A DNA stretch of 5,742 bases from Chitinophaga pinensis (GTDB lineage: Bacteria; Bacteroidota; Bacteroidia; Chitinophagales; Chitinophagaceae). How positions within the stretch are numbered: position 1 is the stretch's first letter; each line of letters starts with the position of its first letter. Of this stretch, positions 5,380 through 5,742 are shown piece after piece. The notes beneath the pieces were generated by a model that was not told the origin of the DNA, did not search any database, and saw nothing but the letters and a program-made list of their open reading frames with translations. The DNA is taken from contig CALPKD020000107.1 of assembly GCA_943324055.2 (NCBI GenBank), positions 1 to 5,742 of the forward strand, read 5' to 3'. The translations under genes and the position numbers were made by a program.

Positions 5380-5742
5380 ATGGAATTAGCTAAAAAAGTG
5401 ATTGGGAAGGAACTAGACTTGTTTGAAGCACATTTTAGAGATGCTGTCAAAAGCAGAGTGGCATTATTAGATCGCATCATGCAATACATTGTAAAGCGCA
5501 AGGGCAAACAAATGCGTCCCATGTTTGTTTTACTTTCCGCTAAACTACACGGCGAAATTACGGACGCTTCCTATAGAGCGGCTTCACTGGTTGAATTATT
5601 ACACACTGCTACTTTGGTACATGATGATGTTGTGGACGATGCACTCGAACGCAGGAGCATGTTTTCGATTAATGCGTTATGGAAAAATAAAATCGCTGTT
5701 TTAGTTGGAGATTACTTACTATCAAAAGGTTTGTTATTATCC
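5380..5742 (+). CDS. Trans-polyprenyl diphosphate synthase, N-terminal part (cut by window edge)
   Basis: Cytoplasmic isoprenoid synthase that extends an allylic diphosphate with isopentenyl diphosphate; in Bacteroidota this type usually supplies the menaquinone side chain. The first 121 residues are present, about one third of the usual length. KGKQMRP (41-47) is the diphosphate/IPP-binding GKxxRP motif. The first Asp-rich motif is HDDVVDD (81-87) with Asp82, Asp83 and Asp86. Arg91/Arg92 follow, and GDYLLSKG (110-117) is the next conserved helix. The residue five before the first Asp is Ala77, a small residue typical of long-chain enzymes (IspB or heptaprenyl type). The usual RRG after the Asp motif is RRS here. 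The second Asp-rich motif lies outside the window. ATG 5380 is the only sensible start. TAAATTGC at 5365-5372 ends 7 bases before it. It may be co-transcribed with the phosphatase, 17 bases upstream. The product chain length is inferred. Confidence 0.92.
   Translation, partial: MELAKKVIGKELDLFEAHFRDAVKSRVALLDRIMQYIVKRKGKQMRPMFVLLSAKLHGEITDASYRAASLVELLHTATLVHDDVVDDALERRSMFSINALWKNKIAVLVGDYLLSKGLLLS

Noticed and set aside
1..5742. Mobile elements, CRISPR arrays, tRNA or other RNA genes, defence or toxin genes
   Set aside because: No terminal repeats, transposase or integrase motifs, regular direct repeats or tRNA-like folds were found on either strand by reading; all long frames are metabolic genes.

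Overview
The window looks like ordinary chromosomal DNA from a member of the Bacteroidota, most likely the Chitinophagales/Sphingobacteriales side. The grounds are AT-rich sequence, no usable Shine-Dalgarno sequence before any gene, several -7-like boxes of the Bacteroidota type (TAnnTTTG and variants) close to start codons, and proteins with Bacteroidota-style motifs: a stand-alone mitochondrial-like proline dehydrogenase, an acyltransferase with an NHQTYFGD motif, and a dipeptide epimerase with a YDMD motif. The genus cannot be named from this sequence alone.

Layout. The left part reads leftwards: the first codons of thymidylate synthase (thyA, cut by the left edge), proline dehydrogenase, and a short-chain dehydrogenase/reductase (SDR). 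A 95-base divergent gap with a perfect 12-base palindrome separates the SDR from a rightward pair, a dipeptide epimerase of the enolase superfamily and a hotdog acyl-CoA thioesterase. The thioesterase meets a leftward PlsC-type acyltransferase tail to tail, and their stop codons overlap. A second divergent gap leads to a rightward pair, a HAD sugar phosphatase of the YniC/HxpB type and a trans-polyprenyl diphosphate synthase cut by the right edge. No stretch over 100 bases is without a gene.

How the genes relate. These are housekeeping or general metabolic genes: dTMP synthesis, proline catabolism, peptide epimerisation, acyl-CoA hydrolysis, phospholipid acylation, sugar-phosphate clearance, and quinone side-chain or undecaprenyl-type prenyl synthesis. 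They do not form one obvious pathway. The only loose theme is lipid metabolism (thioesterase, acyltransferase, prenyl synthase). I saw no mobile element, CRISPR array, RNA gene, toxin, defence gene or recombination site, and no new multi-gene system.

The points worth a second look are at residue level. The acyltransferase has both signature motifs altered (H-X5-D and FPQGT). The SDR has Gly where the catalytic Ser should be. The epimerase lacks the Arg that recognises Glu in the B. subtilis enzyme. The proline dehydrogenase is closer in motif to the eukaryotic type than to PutA. Promoter-like boxes sit almost on top of several start codons.
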